Source of the DNA: PS1 clade bacterium
GTDB taxonomy: Bacteria; Pseudomonadota; Alphaproteobacteria; RS24
Reading direction: 5' to 3'
DNA length: 25,079 bases
NCBI GenBank assembly: GCA_016779015.1
Contig: JADHOK010000008.1
Span: 1-25,079 of the forward strand
Made by a program: the position numbers and the translations under genes
The notes under the pieces: generated by a model
Database searches by the model: none
Told to the model about the DNA's origin: nothing
What the model saw: only the letters and a program-made list of their open reading frames with translations
Part shown: positions 15,315 through 23,006 of the stretch, in pieces
Layout: each line of letters opens with the position of its first letter
How positions within the stretch are numbered: position 1 is the first letter of the stretch

Positions 15315-15890
15315 CTATTCTTCGGTTGCTTCGTCGGAAGCGTCTTCTGCGGGGGTTTCCTCAGCAGGCGCTTCCTCAGCTTTTGGGGCTTTGGCTTTTT
15401 TCTCTTTGGTCGGCGCGGCTTCCTCTTTAGCAGGGGTCAGAATGCTGACCTTGCCGCCGAGTTTTCCGACTGCGTCTTGCGCCGCTTTCGACATGCCCGC
15501 GACCTCAAAGTCGAGCTTCTCTTTAAGCTCGCCTTTGGCCAAAATACGCACGCCATCCAACGCGCGGCGGATAATGCCCGCTTCAACCAGACTGGCAGCA
15601 GACACGGTGGCGCCGGATTTCAGATTACCGGCATCAACCGCAACCTGCAGACGGCCCAGATTGACCGCGTTCAACTTTTTCGGGTTGGGCACGTTAAAGC
15701 CGCGCTTCGGCAGGCGCATATGCAACGGCATTTGCCCGCCCTCAAAACCTTTAATGGCAACGCCCGAACGCGAGGTCTGACCTTTTACGCCGCGCCCTGC
15801 GGTTTTGCCTTTGCCCGAAGATGTACCGCGACCAACGCGCATACGCGCTTTGCGGGCACCGGGATTATCACTAAGTTCATTCAGTTTCAT
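15315..15890 (-). CDS. rplO: 50S ribosomal protein L15 with acidic C-terminal extension
   Basis: A large-subunit assembly protein. Starting at the ATG at 15888-15890 (GGAG 7 nt upstream) gives MKLNELSDNPGARK, the usual L15 N-terminus; the frame stays open 20 codons further upstream but those lie in the rpmD region without a fitting start. The Gly/Arg-rich N-terminal block (GRGTSSGKGKTAGRG) and the rest of the core run to about residue 151. Residues 152-191 are a low-complexity Lys/Ala/Glu tail (EEAPAEETPAED) absent from E. coli L15 (144 residues). It lies 19 bp after rpmD and 21 bp before secY. Confidence 0.96.
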   Translation of the reverse strand: MKLNELSDNPGARKARMRVGRGTSSGKGKTAGRGVKGQTSRSGVAIKGFEGGQMPLHMRLPKRGFNVPNPKKLNAVNLGRLQVAVDAGNLKSGATVSAASLVEAGIIRRALDGVRILAKGELKEKLDFEVAGMSKAAQDAVGKLGGKVSILTPAKEEAAPTKEKKAKAPKAEEAPAEETPAEDASDEATEE

Positions 15891-15909
15891 AACCGTTCTC
15901 CTCGTTGAC

Positions 15910-16098
15910 TTAAGCGTCAACGACACGCACCAAGTGTGCGACTTTTTCAATCATACCGCGCACGGCCGGCGTATCTTCCAGCTCACGACGACGACCCGTC
16001 TTGGCAAGACCAAGGCCGACCAGCGTAGCGTGCTGGTCTTTCGGGCGACCGATAGAACTACCGGTCTGTTCGACAATAATCGTTTTCGCTTTCGCCAT
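15910..16098 (-). CDS. rpmD: 50S ribosomal protein L30
   Basis: A small large-subunit protein of 62 residues with the single-domain L30 fold: an initial strand (TIIVEQTGSSIGR), the loop LVGLGLAKTGRRRELEDTPAVRGM and the closing strand VAHLVRVVD. Length fits bacterial L30. It is 11 bp after rpsE and 19 bp before rplO in the spc group. Confidence 0.95.
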   Translation of the reverse strand: MAKAKTIIVEQTGSSIGRPKDQHATLVGLGLAKTGRRRELEDTPAVRGMIEKVAHLVRVVDA

Positions 16099-16109
16099 GA
16101 TTGCTTCTC

Positions 16110-16670
16110 CTAGCTGGCCGCTTCGACTTCTGCATCGTCTTGCGCTTCGTCACGGCGACGCGAAATCAAATCACTGACTTTTTTGCCGCGGCGCGCGGCA
16201 ACCGAGCGCGGGCTGCCTTGCTTTTTCAACGCAGCAAAAGTGGCGTGGATCATATTATAGGGGTTGGACGAGCCGACCGATTTGGCGACCACATCTTGCA
16301 TACCCAAAACCTCGAACACGGCGCGCATCGGACCGCCGGCAATGATGCCGGTTCCGGGAGGCGCAGCGCGCAGTTCGACTTTACCGGCACCATGGCGACC
16401 GGCAATATCGTGGTGCAGCGTGCGGCCTTCGCGCAGCGGCACACGGATCATTTGCCGCTTGGCACTCTCCGTGGCTTTGCGGATGGCTTCCGGCACTTCG
16501 CGTGCCTTGCCATGACCAAAGCCAACCCGACCGCGCTGGTCGCCGATAACCACCAGAGCGGCAAAGCCGAAGCGACGGCCACCCTTCACAACTTTGGCGA
16601 CGCGGTTAATGTGTACCAGACGATCGACGAATTCGCTATCGCGCTCTTCTCGATTTTCGTTTCTTGCCAC
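16110..16670 (-). CDS. rpsE: 30S ribosomal protein S5
   Basis: A small-subunit protein at the mRNA entry site and important for decoding accuracy. The 186 residues include the N-terminal double-stranded-RNA-binding-like domain (VVKGGRRFGFAALVVIGD, GRVGFGHGKAREVPEAI) and the C-terminal domain with PPGTGIIAGGPMRAV. It is longer than E. coli S5 (167) because of an acidic tail (DEAQDDAEVEAAS). The start is GTG, with GGAG 7 nt upstream. It lies 21 bp after rplR. Confidence 0.97.
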   Translation of the reverse strand: MARNENREERDSEFVDRLVHINRVAKVVKGGRRFGFAALVVIGDQRGRVGFGHGKAREVPEAIRKATESAKRQMIRVPLREGRTLHHDIAGRHGAGKVELRAAPPGTGIIAGGPMRAVFEVLGMQDVVAKSVGSSNPYNMIHATFAALKKQGSPRSVAARRGKKVSDLISRRRDEAQDDAEVEAAS

Positions 16671-16691
16671 GCTCTTTCTCCTCTTATCCGG

Positions 16692-17048
16692 TTAGAAGCT
16701 CAAACCGGCTTCGCGAGCTGCCTCGGCCAAAGCCTTGACGCGCCCGTGATAAATATAGCCGCCACGGTCAAAAATGACGTTTTCAACGCCCGCCTTTTTG
16801 GCCCGTTCAGCAATTTGCTTGCCGATAACACCGGCGGCTTCAACATTGCCTCCGCTTTTACCGGAAAAATCTTTTTCCTTGGTCGATGCCGAGGCCAAAG
16901 TGCGACCCGCTTCATCGTCAATGACCTGCGCGTAAATGTGTTTCGCCGAGCGGAACACAGACAGGCGCGGACGGCCATTAGCCACTTTGCGAAGCTGGCG
17001 GCGAACCCGCTGCCGACGACGCTCATCAGTAGAAATTTTTCCAACCAT
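16692..17048 (-). CDS. rplR: 50S ribosomal protein L18
   Basis: Binds 5S rRNA together with L5 in the central protuberance. I start at the ATG at 17046-17048 (118 residues, MVGKISTDERRRQR), with AGAGG 6 nt upstream; a TTG two codons earlier is in frame but poorly placed. The protein shows RPRLSVFRSAKHIYAQVIDD, the linker ASASTKEK and the conserved end VIFDRGGYIYHGRVKALAEAAR. It lies 9 bp after rplF and 21 bp before rpsE. Confidence 0.96.
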   Translation of the reverse strand: MVGKISTDERRRQRVRRQLRKVANGRPRLSVFRSAKHIYAQVIDDEAGRTLASASTKEKDFSGKSGGNVEAAGVIGKQIAERAKKAGVENVIFDRGGYIYHGRVKALAEAAREAGLSF

Positions 17049-17057
17049 GACCAACCT

Positions 17058-17591
17058 CTATTTCTTCTTGCCTTCTTTGCGGAAGACATACTCGCCCTGA
17101 TAATGCACGCCCTTGCCTTTATAAGGCTCCGGCGGACGGTAGCCGCGTATTTCCGATGCCACCTGACCGACTTTTTGTTTGTCGATACCGGAGACAAGAA
17201 TCTCGGTTTGCGACGGGCACTCAACGTCAATGCCTTCGGGGACGGGGAAATCAATATCGTGGCTGAAGCCAAGCGATAATTTCAGCGTCTTACCCTGCAT
17301 TTGCGCACGATAACCAACGCCTTTCAGTTCCAGCTTGCGCGAAAACCCTTCCGACACACCGGTGACAATATTTTGCACCATGGAGCGGCTGAGGCCCCAA
17401 TGACTGCGCGCGCTTTGCGATTTATCGACCGACGAAACGGTCACGCCATCATCATTTTGCGCCACTTCCACCAAGTCAGACAGCTTTACCGCCAACTCGC
17501 CTTTAGGGCCTTTGGCGGCGACATTATGCCCGTTAAGGTTGATCTCAACCCCTTCCGGAACAGCGACAGGTCTTTTGCCAATACGAGACAT
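17058..17591 (-). CDS. rplF: 50S ribosomal protein L6
   Basis: A large-subunit protein near the GTPase-associated centre, made of two similar RNA-binding domains. The 177 residues begin MSRIGKRPVAVPEGVE and contain the C-terminal hallmark RGYRPPEPYKGKGVHY before a basic end (FRKEGKKK). The length equals that of E. coli L6. It lies 24 bp after rpsH and 9 bp before rplR. Confidence 0.97.
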   Translation of the reverse strand: MSRIGKRPVAVPEGVEINLNGHNVAAKGPKGELAVKLSDLVEVAQNDDGVTVSSVDKSQSARSHWGLSRSMVQNIVTGVSEGFSRKLELKGVGYRAQMQGKTLKLSLGFSHDIDFPVPEGIDVECPSQTEILVSGIDKQKVGQVASEIRGYRPPEPYKGKGVHYQGEYVFRKEGKKK

Positions 17592-17615
17592 TTTTCTATC
17601 CTTTCCGAGACACGC

Positions 17616-18008
17616 CTAGAAGACGCGGCACAGAATCTCCCCACCAACATTATTTTCACGAGCCGCATTATCCGACATCACGCCTTTGGGCGTAGAGATG
17701 ATGGAAATGCCCAGACCATTGCGGATGACCGGCATGGTCTTAACCGACGAATAAACCCGGCGGCCCGGCTTGGACACGCGCTGGATTTCCCGGATAACCG
17801 GTTCGCCTTCGTAATATTTCAATTCGATTTGCAGTTCACCGGCACCATTATCGTTTGCCGATTCCGAATAGCCACGAATATAGCCTTCTTCCTGCAGCAC
17901 ATCGAGCACCCAACGGCGCAGTTTGGAAGCCGGGCTTACGACCGAGCTTTTGCCGCGCATTTGAGCGTTGCGGATGCGGGTCAGCATATCACCGAGAGGA
18001 TCGTTCAT
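17616..18008 (-). CDS. rpsH: 30S ribosomal protein S8
   Basis: A small-subunit central-domain protein; in E. coli it also represses translation of the spc operon. The 130 residues begin MNDPLGDMLTRIRNAQ and end with the conserved block STPKGVMSDNAARENNVGGE. It lies 12 bp after rpsN. The E. coli repressor site is at the rplX-rplE junction; here those two genes overlap by 8 bp, so any equivalent site would have to sit inside coding sequence. Confidence 0.97.
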   Translation of the reverse strand: MNDPLGDMLTRIRNAQMRGKSSVVSPASKLRRWVLDVLQEEGYIRGYSESANDNGAGELQIELKYYEGEPVIREIQRVSKPGRRVYSSVKTMPVIRNGLGISIISTPKGVMSDNAARENNVGGEILCRVF

Positions 18009-18020
18009 AATCTTGCCCCC

Positions 18021-18326
18021 CTACCAGCTAGACTTGATCATGCCCGGCACCAGTCCTTTGGAGGACAGCTCGCGCAAGGCGATGCGGGACATGTTGAGTT
18101 TACGGTAATAGCCGCGCGGGCGACCGGTGACACCGCAACGATTGCGGATACGGGTCGGCGCCGAATTGCGCGGCAGTTTAGCCAATTCAAGACGCGCTTT
18201 GAAACGCTCTTCATTGGACAGCGACTGGTCTTTGGCCGTGGCCATCAACGCAGCGCGCTTGGCGGCGTATTTCTTCGCCATGCGCTTACGCTTATCGTTA
18301 CGTTCTACAGCAGATTTTTTCGCCAT
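18021..18326 (-). CDS. rpsN: 30S ribosomal protein S14 (Zn-free long form)
   Basis: A small-subunit head protein. At 101 residues it is the long form without the CxxC pairs of the zinc-binding short form; only one Cys (RCGVTGRPRG) is seen. The basic N-terminus (MAKKSAVERNDKRKRM) and the closing segment GYYRKLNMSRIALRELSSKG are typical. GGAG precedes the ATG. It lies 17 bp after rplE and 12 bp before rpsH. Confidence 0.97.
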   Translation of the reverse strand: MAKKSAVERNDKRKRMAKKYAAKRAALMATAKDQSLSNEERFKARLELAKLPRNSAPTRIRNRCGVTGRPRGYYRKLNMSRIALRELSSKGLVPGMIKSSW

Positions 18327-18343
18327 ATCTCTCTCCTCCGCCC

Positions 18344-18901
18344 TTAATCGTTGAACGGAAAGTTAAAGGCGCGCAGCAATTCACGGGCCTGATCATCATC
18401 TTTGGTGGTGGTGCAGACAATAATGTCCATCCCCCAAATCGTATCGACTTTGTCGTAATTGATTTCCGGAAACACAATGTGCTCTTTCAGACCCATGGCG
18501 AAATTGCCATTGCCGTCAAAACTTTTTGCGTTGAGACCCCGGAAGTCACGCACGCGCGGCAAAGCCACCGTGACCAGACGGTCGATAAATTCATACATGC
18601 GCGCGCCGCGCAAGGTCACCTTCACGCCAAGCGGCATGTCTTCGCGCACTTTAAAAGTGGCGATGGAGTTGCGCGCGCGGGTGATAACTGGCTTTTGACC
18701 GGCGATCGCCTGCAAGTCCTCAAATGCCGAGTTGATTTTCTTGGTGTCTTGCGTGGTTTCGCCGACCCCCATATTCAACACGACTTTCTCAAGCGCCGGA
18801 ACCTGCATCGGGTTCTTCAGCTCGAACTTCTCAATCAGCGCACCGCGAATGCTGTCCTGATATTGCGTTTTCAGGCGCGGGATATAAGACGTATCAGCCA
18901 T
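18344..18901 (-). CDS. rplE: 50S ribosomal protein L5
   Basis: Binds 5S rRNA in the central protuberance. I start at the ATG at 18899-18901 (185 residues, MADTSYIPRLKTQY); the preceding TTG codon is in frame but unlikely. Typical segments are VVLNMGVGE, TRARNSIATFKVREDMPLG, FRGLNAKSFDGNGNFAMGL and GMDIIVCTT. The start overlaps the end of rplX by 8 bases, which implies coupled translation. The next gene, rpsN, is 17 bp away. Confidence 0.97.
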   Translation of the reverse strand: MADTSYIPRLKTQYQDSIRGALIEKFELKNPMQVPALEKVVLNMGVGETTQDTKKINSAFEDLQAIAGQKPVITRARNSIATFKVREDMPLGVKVTLRGARMYEFIDRLVTVALPRVRDFRGLNAKSFDGNGNFAMGLKEHIVFPEINYDKVDTIWGMDIIVCTTTKDDDQARELLRAFNFPFND

Positions 18902-19217
18902 CAATCACTTCCCCCGAACGTTTGGCGATGCGCGACTTTGTGCCGTCATCATTGAGTTTGTAACCAATGCGGCTGGCTGACCCGTCTTTCGGGTCGGCAA
19001 TTGCCAGATTGGAAATGTGGATTTTACCTTCGCGATTGATAATGCCGCCTTCGCTTTGCGCGGTCTGCTTCTGGTGACGTTTCACCATATTCACACCCTG
19101 CACAATGGCGCGGTTTTCACTCGGAAACACAGCCAGCACATCGCCGCTTTTGCCTTTATCGCGGCCGGTGGTGACAACCACCTTATCGCCTTTTTTGATT
19201 TTCAGCTTCACGGCCAT
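18894..19217 (-). CDS. rplX: 50S ribosomal protein L24
   Basis: An assembly-initiating protein of the large subunit, located near the tunnel exit. The 107 residues carry an N-terminal KOW motif (KKGDKVVVTTGRDKGKSGDV) and the following VKRHQKQTAQSEGGI loop. Its ATG shares one base with the rplN stop codon (TAATG) and its end overlaps rplE by 8 bases, so the rplN-rplX-rplE trio is tightly coupled. Confidence 0.97.
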   Translation of the reverse strand: MAVKLKIKKGDKVVVTTGRDKGKSGDVLAVFPSENRAIVQGVNMVKRHQKQTAQSEGGIINREGKIHISNLAIADPKDGSASRIGYKLNDDGTKSRIAKRSGEVIDG

Positions 19218-19585
19218 TACAACACCTCCGGTGCCAGCGACACGATTTTCATGTGATTGGTCGAGCGCAACTCACGCGTCACCGGGCCAAAAATGCGGGT
19301 GCCGATAGGCTCGCCCGAATTATTGACCAACACAGCGGCGTTGCGGTCGAAGCGGATAATGCTGCCATCCTGACGGCGGATTTCTTTCGCCGTACGCACG
19401 ATAACAGCGCGCATCACATCGCCTTTTTTCACACGGCCCCGCGGAATCGCTTCTTTGACCGAGACCACAATCGTGTCCCCGACCGAAGCGGTTTTGCGTT
19501 TGGAACCGCCAAGGACTTTGATGCACTGCACCCGGCGTGCGCCGCTATTATCGGCAACATCCAGATTGGTTTGCATCTGAATCAT
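19217..19585 (-). CDS. rplN: 50S ribosomal protein L14
   Basis: A large-subunit protein at the interface with the small subunit, first gene of the classical spc group. The 122 residues begin MIQMQTNLDVADNSGARRVQ and include GDTIVVSVKEAIPRG and the end segment GTRIFGPVTRELR. No promoter-sized gap separates it from rpsQ (11 bp), so here the S10 and spc groups appear fused into one transcription unit. Confidence 0.97.
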   Translation of the reverse strand: MIQMQTNLDVADNSGARRVQCIKVLGGSKRKTASVGDTIVVSVKEAIPRGRVKKGDVMRAVIVRTAKEIRRQDGSIIRFDRNAAVLVNNSGEPIGTRIFGPVTRELRSTNHMKIVSLAPEVL

Positions 19586-19596
19586 AATAAGACCTC

Positions 19597-19836
19597 TTAC
19601 TCAGTAGCGCCGGAAATCACTTCCCAGCTCTTCAATTTGGAGATCGGACGGCACTCGCGAATGGACACAGTGTCGCCGACTTTCACAACATTATTCGCAT
19701 CATGAGCGTGGTAACGCTTTGATTTACGAACGGTTTTCCTCATCACCGGATCGGTAAAGCGACGCTCGACAGAGACGATAACCGTCTTGTCGCCTTTATC
19801 GCTGACCACCGTGCCTTGCAATATACGTTTTGGCAT
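19597..19836 (-). CDS. rpsQ: 30S ribosomal protein S17
   Basis: A primary-binding small-subunit protein with an OB fold. The 79 residues begin MPKRILQGTVVSDKGDKTV and contain the conserved YHAHD and GDTVSIRECRPISKLKSWEV. The length is close to that of E. coli S17 (84). It lies 18 bp after rpmC and 11 bp before rplN. Confidence 0.97.
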   Translation of the reverse strand: MPKRILQGTVVSDKGDKTVIVSVERRFTDPVMRKTVRKSKRYHAHDANNVVKVGDTVSIRECRPISKLKSWEVISGATE

Positions 19837-19854
19837 CTTTCTTCCTCGTTCCGG

Positions 19855-20037
19855 CTACTGCGCGCCTTGCGCGGTTTTGAGACGCGCAATGGTGCGACGC
19901 ACTTCCCGCATACGGGCGGTATTTTCAAGCTGGCCCGAGGCCTGCTGGAAGCGCAGATTAAGTTGCTCTTTTTTCAGCTTCAAAAGCTCATCATCGAGCT
20001 GGTCGGTTGTCATATCTTTAATTTCGGACATTTTCAT
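19855..20037 (-). CDS. rpmC: 50S ribosomal protein L29
   Basis: A small two-helix large-subunit protein near the tunnel exit, where it contacts trigger factor and SRP in other bacteria. The 60 residues include LLKLKKEQLNLRFQQASGQ and RMREVRRTIARLKT. Two ATGs lie two codons apart; the first (20035-20037, MKMSEIKD) is chosen because it matches the common alphaproteobacterial N-terminus. It lies 8 bp after rplP. Confidence 0.95.
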   Translation of the reverse strand: MKMSEIKDMTTDQLDDELLKLKKEQLNLRFQQASGQLENTARMREVRRTIARLKTAQGAQ

Positions 20038-20045
20038 GGCGATAC

Positions 20046-20465
20046 CTATTGTCCTTCACCTGGGCGCGAGACGATGCGCGTGGCGACCGGCAATTTAGCG
20101 GCGGCCAATTTCAGCGCTTCGTGGGCGACATCGGCGGTTACACCATCGACCTCAAACATGATGCGGCCGGGTTTGACGCGGCAGGCCCAATATTCGGGCG
20201 AGCCTTTACCTTTACCCATCCGCACTTCGGTCGGTTTTTTCGAGACCGGCACATCAGGAAACACACGGATCCAAACACGACCGGCACGCTTCATGTGGCG
20301 GGTGATAACGCGACGCGCAGCTTCAATCTGGCGCGCTGTGATACGCTCCGGCGAGGTCGCCTTCAGACCATACGAGCCGAAAGTCAGCTTCGTGCCGCCT
20401 TTGGCATTGCCGTGTATACGACCCTTATGAGCCTTGCGGAATTTCGTTCGCTTCGGTTGCAACAT
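20046..20465 (-). CDS. rplP: 50S ribosomal protein L16
   Basis: Lies close to the A site and the peptidyl transferase centre. The 139 residues begin MLQPKRTKFRKAHKGRIHG and contain ARQIEAARRVITRHMKRAG, VSKKPTEVRMGKGKG and WACRVKPGRIMFE. Its ATG is 3 bp after the rpsC stop, with GGAG 9 nt upstream inside the rpsC end. Confidence 0.97.
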   Translation of the reverse strand: MLQPKRTKFRKAHKGRIHGNAKGGTKLTFGSYGLKATSPERITARQIEAARRVITRHMKRAGRVWIRVFPDVPVSKKPTEVRMGKGKGSPEYWACRVKPGRIMFEVDGVTADVAHEALKLAAAKLPVATRIVSRPGEGQ

Positions 20466-20468
20466 GGT

Positions 20469-21185
20469 CTAGTTCTCCGTCGCTGCGTTTTGAGGACGCT
20501 GCGGGCGATTGCCCTGCTCGCCCTGTTCATCGCGGCGGTCACGGGCCATCGGGTCGTGCTCCATAATCTCGCCTTTGAATATCCAGATTTTGACACCGCA
20601 AATACCGTAAGCGGTCATCGCTTCGGCAACGCCGTAATCAATATCGGCGCGCAGCGTGTGCAGCGGCACACGGCCTTCGCGATACCATTCGGTACGGGCA
20701 ATCTCAGCACCACCCAAACGGCCACAGCAATTAATACGAATGCCCAATGCGCCAAGCCGCATGGCCGATTGCACGGCGCGCTTCATGGCACGGCGGAAAC
20801 CGACACGACGCTCAAGCTGTTGCGCGACGCTTTCAGCCACCAGCTGTGCATCGATTTCAGGCTTGCGCACTTCAACGATATTCAGCACCACTTCGCTATT
20901 GGTCATGGCGGCAATGCGCTGCTTCAGCTTTTCAATATCGGCACCTTTTTTGCCGATAATGACACCGGGGCGCGCCGAGTGAATGGTGACGCGGCATTTT
21001 TTATGCGGTCGCTCAATAACCACGCGCGAGACACCGGCCTGACGCAGGTCTTTGAACAGCATGGTGCGGATTTTCAAATCCTCATGCAGCAGATTGGCGT
21101 ATTCGCCTTTCTCAGCATACCAGCGCGATTCCCAGGTGCGGTTGACGCCGAGGCGCATGCCAATCGGATTAACCTTCTGTCCCAT
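20469..21185 (-). CDS. rpsC: 30S ribosomal protein S3
   Basis: A small-subunit head protein lining the mRNA entry channel. The 238 residues begin MGQKVNPIGMRLGVNR. The KH domain has its GKKG loop at 78-81 (RPGVIIGKKG), followed by the C-terminal domain (GRLGGAEIARTEWYREGRVPLHTLRADIDYG). A hydrophilic tail from about residue 205 (DPMARDRRDEQGEQG) is probably disordered. Its ATG shares one base with the rplV stop (TAATG). Confidence 0.97.
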   Translation of the reverse strand: MGQKVNPIGMRLGVNRTWESRWYAEKGEYANLLHEDLKIRTMLFKDLRQAGVSRVVIERPHKKCRVTIHSARPGVIIGKKGADIEKLKQRIAAMTNSEVVLNIVEVRKPEIDAQLVAESVAQQLERRVGFRRAMKRAVQSAMRLGALGIRINCCGRLGGAEIARTEWYREGRVPLHTLRADIDYGVAEAMTAYGICGVKIWIFKGEIMEHDPMARDRRDEQGEQGNRPQRPQNAATEN

Positions 21186-21565
21186 TACGCTTTCTCCTCG
21201 ACTTCGCGCACAACGATGGTGAGCTGGCTGAACGGTTTTAGAATGCGAGCGGCGCGGCCCTTGGCGCGGGCGCGGAAGCGCTTCATAACCAGATTTTTGC
21301 CGACATAGGCTTCTGAAACGATGAGGCTGTCAACGTCCAGATTGTGATTGTTCTCGGCATTGGCGATGGCGCTTTGCAGCACTTTCTTCACCTCACCGGA
21401 GACGCGGCGGCGCGAGAAAGTCAAATCATTCAATGCCTGCTCGGCTTTCTTGCCGCGAATAAGCTGCGCAACAAGATTGAGCTTTTGCGGGCTGGTGCGG
21501 ATCATCCGACCGACCGCTTTGGCTTCGTTTTCCGGCAATTGCCGCTCTAGCGATGCTTTGCCCAT
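21185..21565 (-). CDS. rplV: 50S ribosomal protein L22
   Basis: Its long hairpin lines the exit tunnel; changes there give macrolide resistance in other bacteria. The 126 residues include RTSPQKLNLVAQLIRGKK, the segment AIANAENNHNLD and the hairpin region KRFRARAKGRAARILKPFSQ. No obvious loop insertion or deletion is visible. It starts 2 bp after rpsS and overlaps rpsC by one base. Confidence 0.97.
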   Translation of the reverse strand: MGKASLERQLPENEAKAVGRMIRTSPQKLNLVAQLIRGKKAEQALNDLTFSRRRVSGEVKKVLQSAIANAENNHNLDVDSLIVSEAYVGKNLVMKRFRARAKGRAARILKPFSQLTIVVREVEEKA

Positions 21566-21567
21566 GA

Positions 21568-21849
21568 TTAACCTCTTTTCGCCTTCTTATCGGCTGTGTG
21601 TCCGTAATAGGTGCGGGACGGCGCAAACTCACCGAATTTATGCCCGACCATATCCTCAGTCACCGAAACCGGAATATGCTTTTGCCCGTTATGAACACCA
21701 AAAGTCAGACCGACAAATTGCGGCAGAATCGTCGAACGACGGCTCCAGATTTTAATGACTTCATTGGTGCGTCCGCTCTCGCGCACGGCCTCTGCTTTTT
21801 TAAGCAAATAACCGTCAACAAACGGACCTTTCCAGACTGAACGTGTCAT
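21568..21849 (-). CDS. rpsS: 30S ribosomal protein S19
   Basis: A small-subunit head protein paired with S13. The 93 residues begin MTRSVWKGPFVDGYLLKKAE and contain KIWSRRSTILPQFVGLTFGV, HNGQKHIPVSVTEDMVGHK and FAPSRTYYGH. The length matches E. coli S19 (92). It lies 13 bp after rplB and 2 bp before rplV. Confidence 0.97.
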   Translation of the reverse strand: MTRSVWKGPFVDGYLLKKAEAVRESGRTNEVIKIWSRRSTILPQFVGLTFGVHNGQKHIPVSVTEDMVGHKFGEFAPSRTYYGHTADKKAKRG

Positions 21850-21862
21850 CGTGCCAACACTC

Positions 21863-22699
21863 CTAACGTTTCTTCTTCAAATGGCGGCTGCGAAGAATAT
21901 ATTTGTCCGTCGCCTTGTTTGACCGCGTGCGGCGACCTTTGGTCGGCTTGCCCCACGGCGTCACCGGATGACGACCGCCTGAGGTTTTGCCCTCACCACC
22001 ACCATGCGGGTGATCGACCGGGTTCATGGCCACACCGCGGACCGACGGGCGTTTGCCCAGCCAGCGGCTGCGACCGGCTTTCGCCAGTTTAATGTTTGAT
22101 TGGTCAGGGTTCGACACGGCCCCAACAGTGGCCATGCAAGTGCCCAGCACCAGACGCTGCTCGCCCGATGTAAGGCGGATAATCGCATAACCCGCATCAC
22201 GACCGACCAGCTGTGCAAATGTACCGGCGGAACGCGCGATTTGCGCACCCTTGCCCGGCTTCAACTCGATATTGTGAATAATCGTGCCGATAGGAATGGA
22301 CTTCAGCGGCATCGCATTGCCCGGCTTCACATCAACGCTTTCACCGGAAATCACCTTATCGCCGGCGGCCAGACGCTGCGGCGCAATAATATACGCCTGC
22401 TCGCCGTCGGTATAAGTGATGAGCGCGATAAACGCCGAACGGTTAGGATCATATTCCAGACGCTCGACCGTCGCTTCCATATCAAACTTGCGGCGCTTGA
22501 AATCGATAATGCGATAGCTGCGCTTGTGCCCGCCACCACGACGGCGCGCGGTAATGCGACCGGTATTATTACGGCCACCCGATTTCGTCAGACCCTCGGT
22601 CAGTTTCTTAACCGGCTTGCCGCTATACAGCGCCGCACGGTCGACCTGAATGAGGCCACGTTGGCCCGGGGTCGTCGGTTTATATGTCTTCAATGCCAT
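21863..22699 (-). CDS. rplB: 50S ribosomal protein L2
   Basis: A large, highly conserved protein needed for subunit association and peptidyl transferase activity. The 278 residues begin MALKTYKPTTPGQRGLIQVD. They include the central RNA-binding fold and the conserved C-terminal NPVDHPHGGGEGKTSGGRHP containing the invariant His, then a basic end (RSRHLKKKR). The length is close to E. coli (273). It lies 13 bp after rplW. Confidence 0.98.
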   Translation of the reverse strand: MALKTYKPTTPGQRGLIQVDRAALYSGKPVKKLTEGLTKSGGRNNTGRITARRRGGGHKRSYRIIDFKRRKFDMEATVERLEYDPNRSAFIALITYTDGEQAYIIAPQRLAAGDKVISGESVDVKPGNAMPLKSIPIGTIIHNIELKPGKGAQIARSAGTFAQLVGRDAGYAIIRLTSGEQRLVLGTCMATVGAVSNPDQSNIKLAKAGRSRWLGKRPSVRGVAMNPVDHPHGGGEGKTSGGRHPVTPWGKPTKGRRTRSNKATDKYILRSRHLKKKR

Positions 22700-22712
22700 A
22701 AGTTTGCCCCTT

Positions 22713-23006
22713 TTACAGACCCGTCGTCACATCAATGCTGTGACCGTCTTCGAGCGTCACGATGGCTTTCTTTTCATCGTTCTGCTTGCCGGCGACACCA
22801 CGGAAACGCTTGGCTTTGCCTTTGCGCACCAGCGTGTTGACGGCTTTCACTTTGACATCAAACAGCGCCTCGACAGCCTCTTTGATGATGGTTTTATTGG
22901 CATCCGGCGCGACTTTGAAAACAACCTGATTGTTCTCTGAGGCAATCGTCGATTTCTCGGTGATTACCGGCTTGCGGATGACGTCGTAATACACTTCGCG
23001 GCTCAT
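22713..23006 (-). CDS. rplW: 50S ribosomal protein L23
   Basis: A tunnel-exit protein and docking site for trigger factor and SRP. The 97 residues show VIRKPVITEKSTIASENNQVVFKV split by the usual loop, then ANKTIIKEAVEALFDVKVKAVNT and the basic loop GKAKRFRG. Its ATG overlaps the rplD stop as ATGA, suggesting coupled translation. Confidence 0.96.
   Translation of the reverse strand: MSREVYYDVIRKPVITEKSTIASENNQVVFKVAPDANKTIIKEAVEALFDVKVKAVNTLVRKGKAKRFRGVAGKQNDEKKAIVTLEDGHSIDVTTGL

Noticed and set aside
15891..15950. N-terminal extension of L15 by 20 residues
   Set aside because: The extra residues lie over the rpmD end and the ribosome binding site of rplO. The internal ATG at 15890 has a well-placed GGAG and gives the conserved L15 N-terminus.
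20049..21308. Long plus-strand open frames opposite the ribosomal genes (for example 20049-21308, 16101-17279, 22100-22840)
   Set aside because: They are exact antisense shadows of conserved ribosomal protein genes, have low-complexity His/Arg/Ala-rich translations and lack convincing ribosome binding sites. The minus-strand frames explain the sequence fully.
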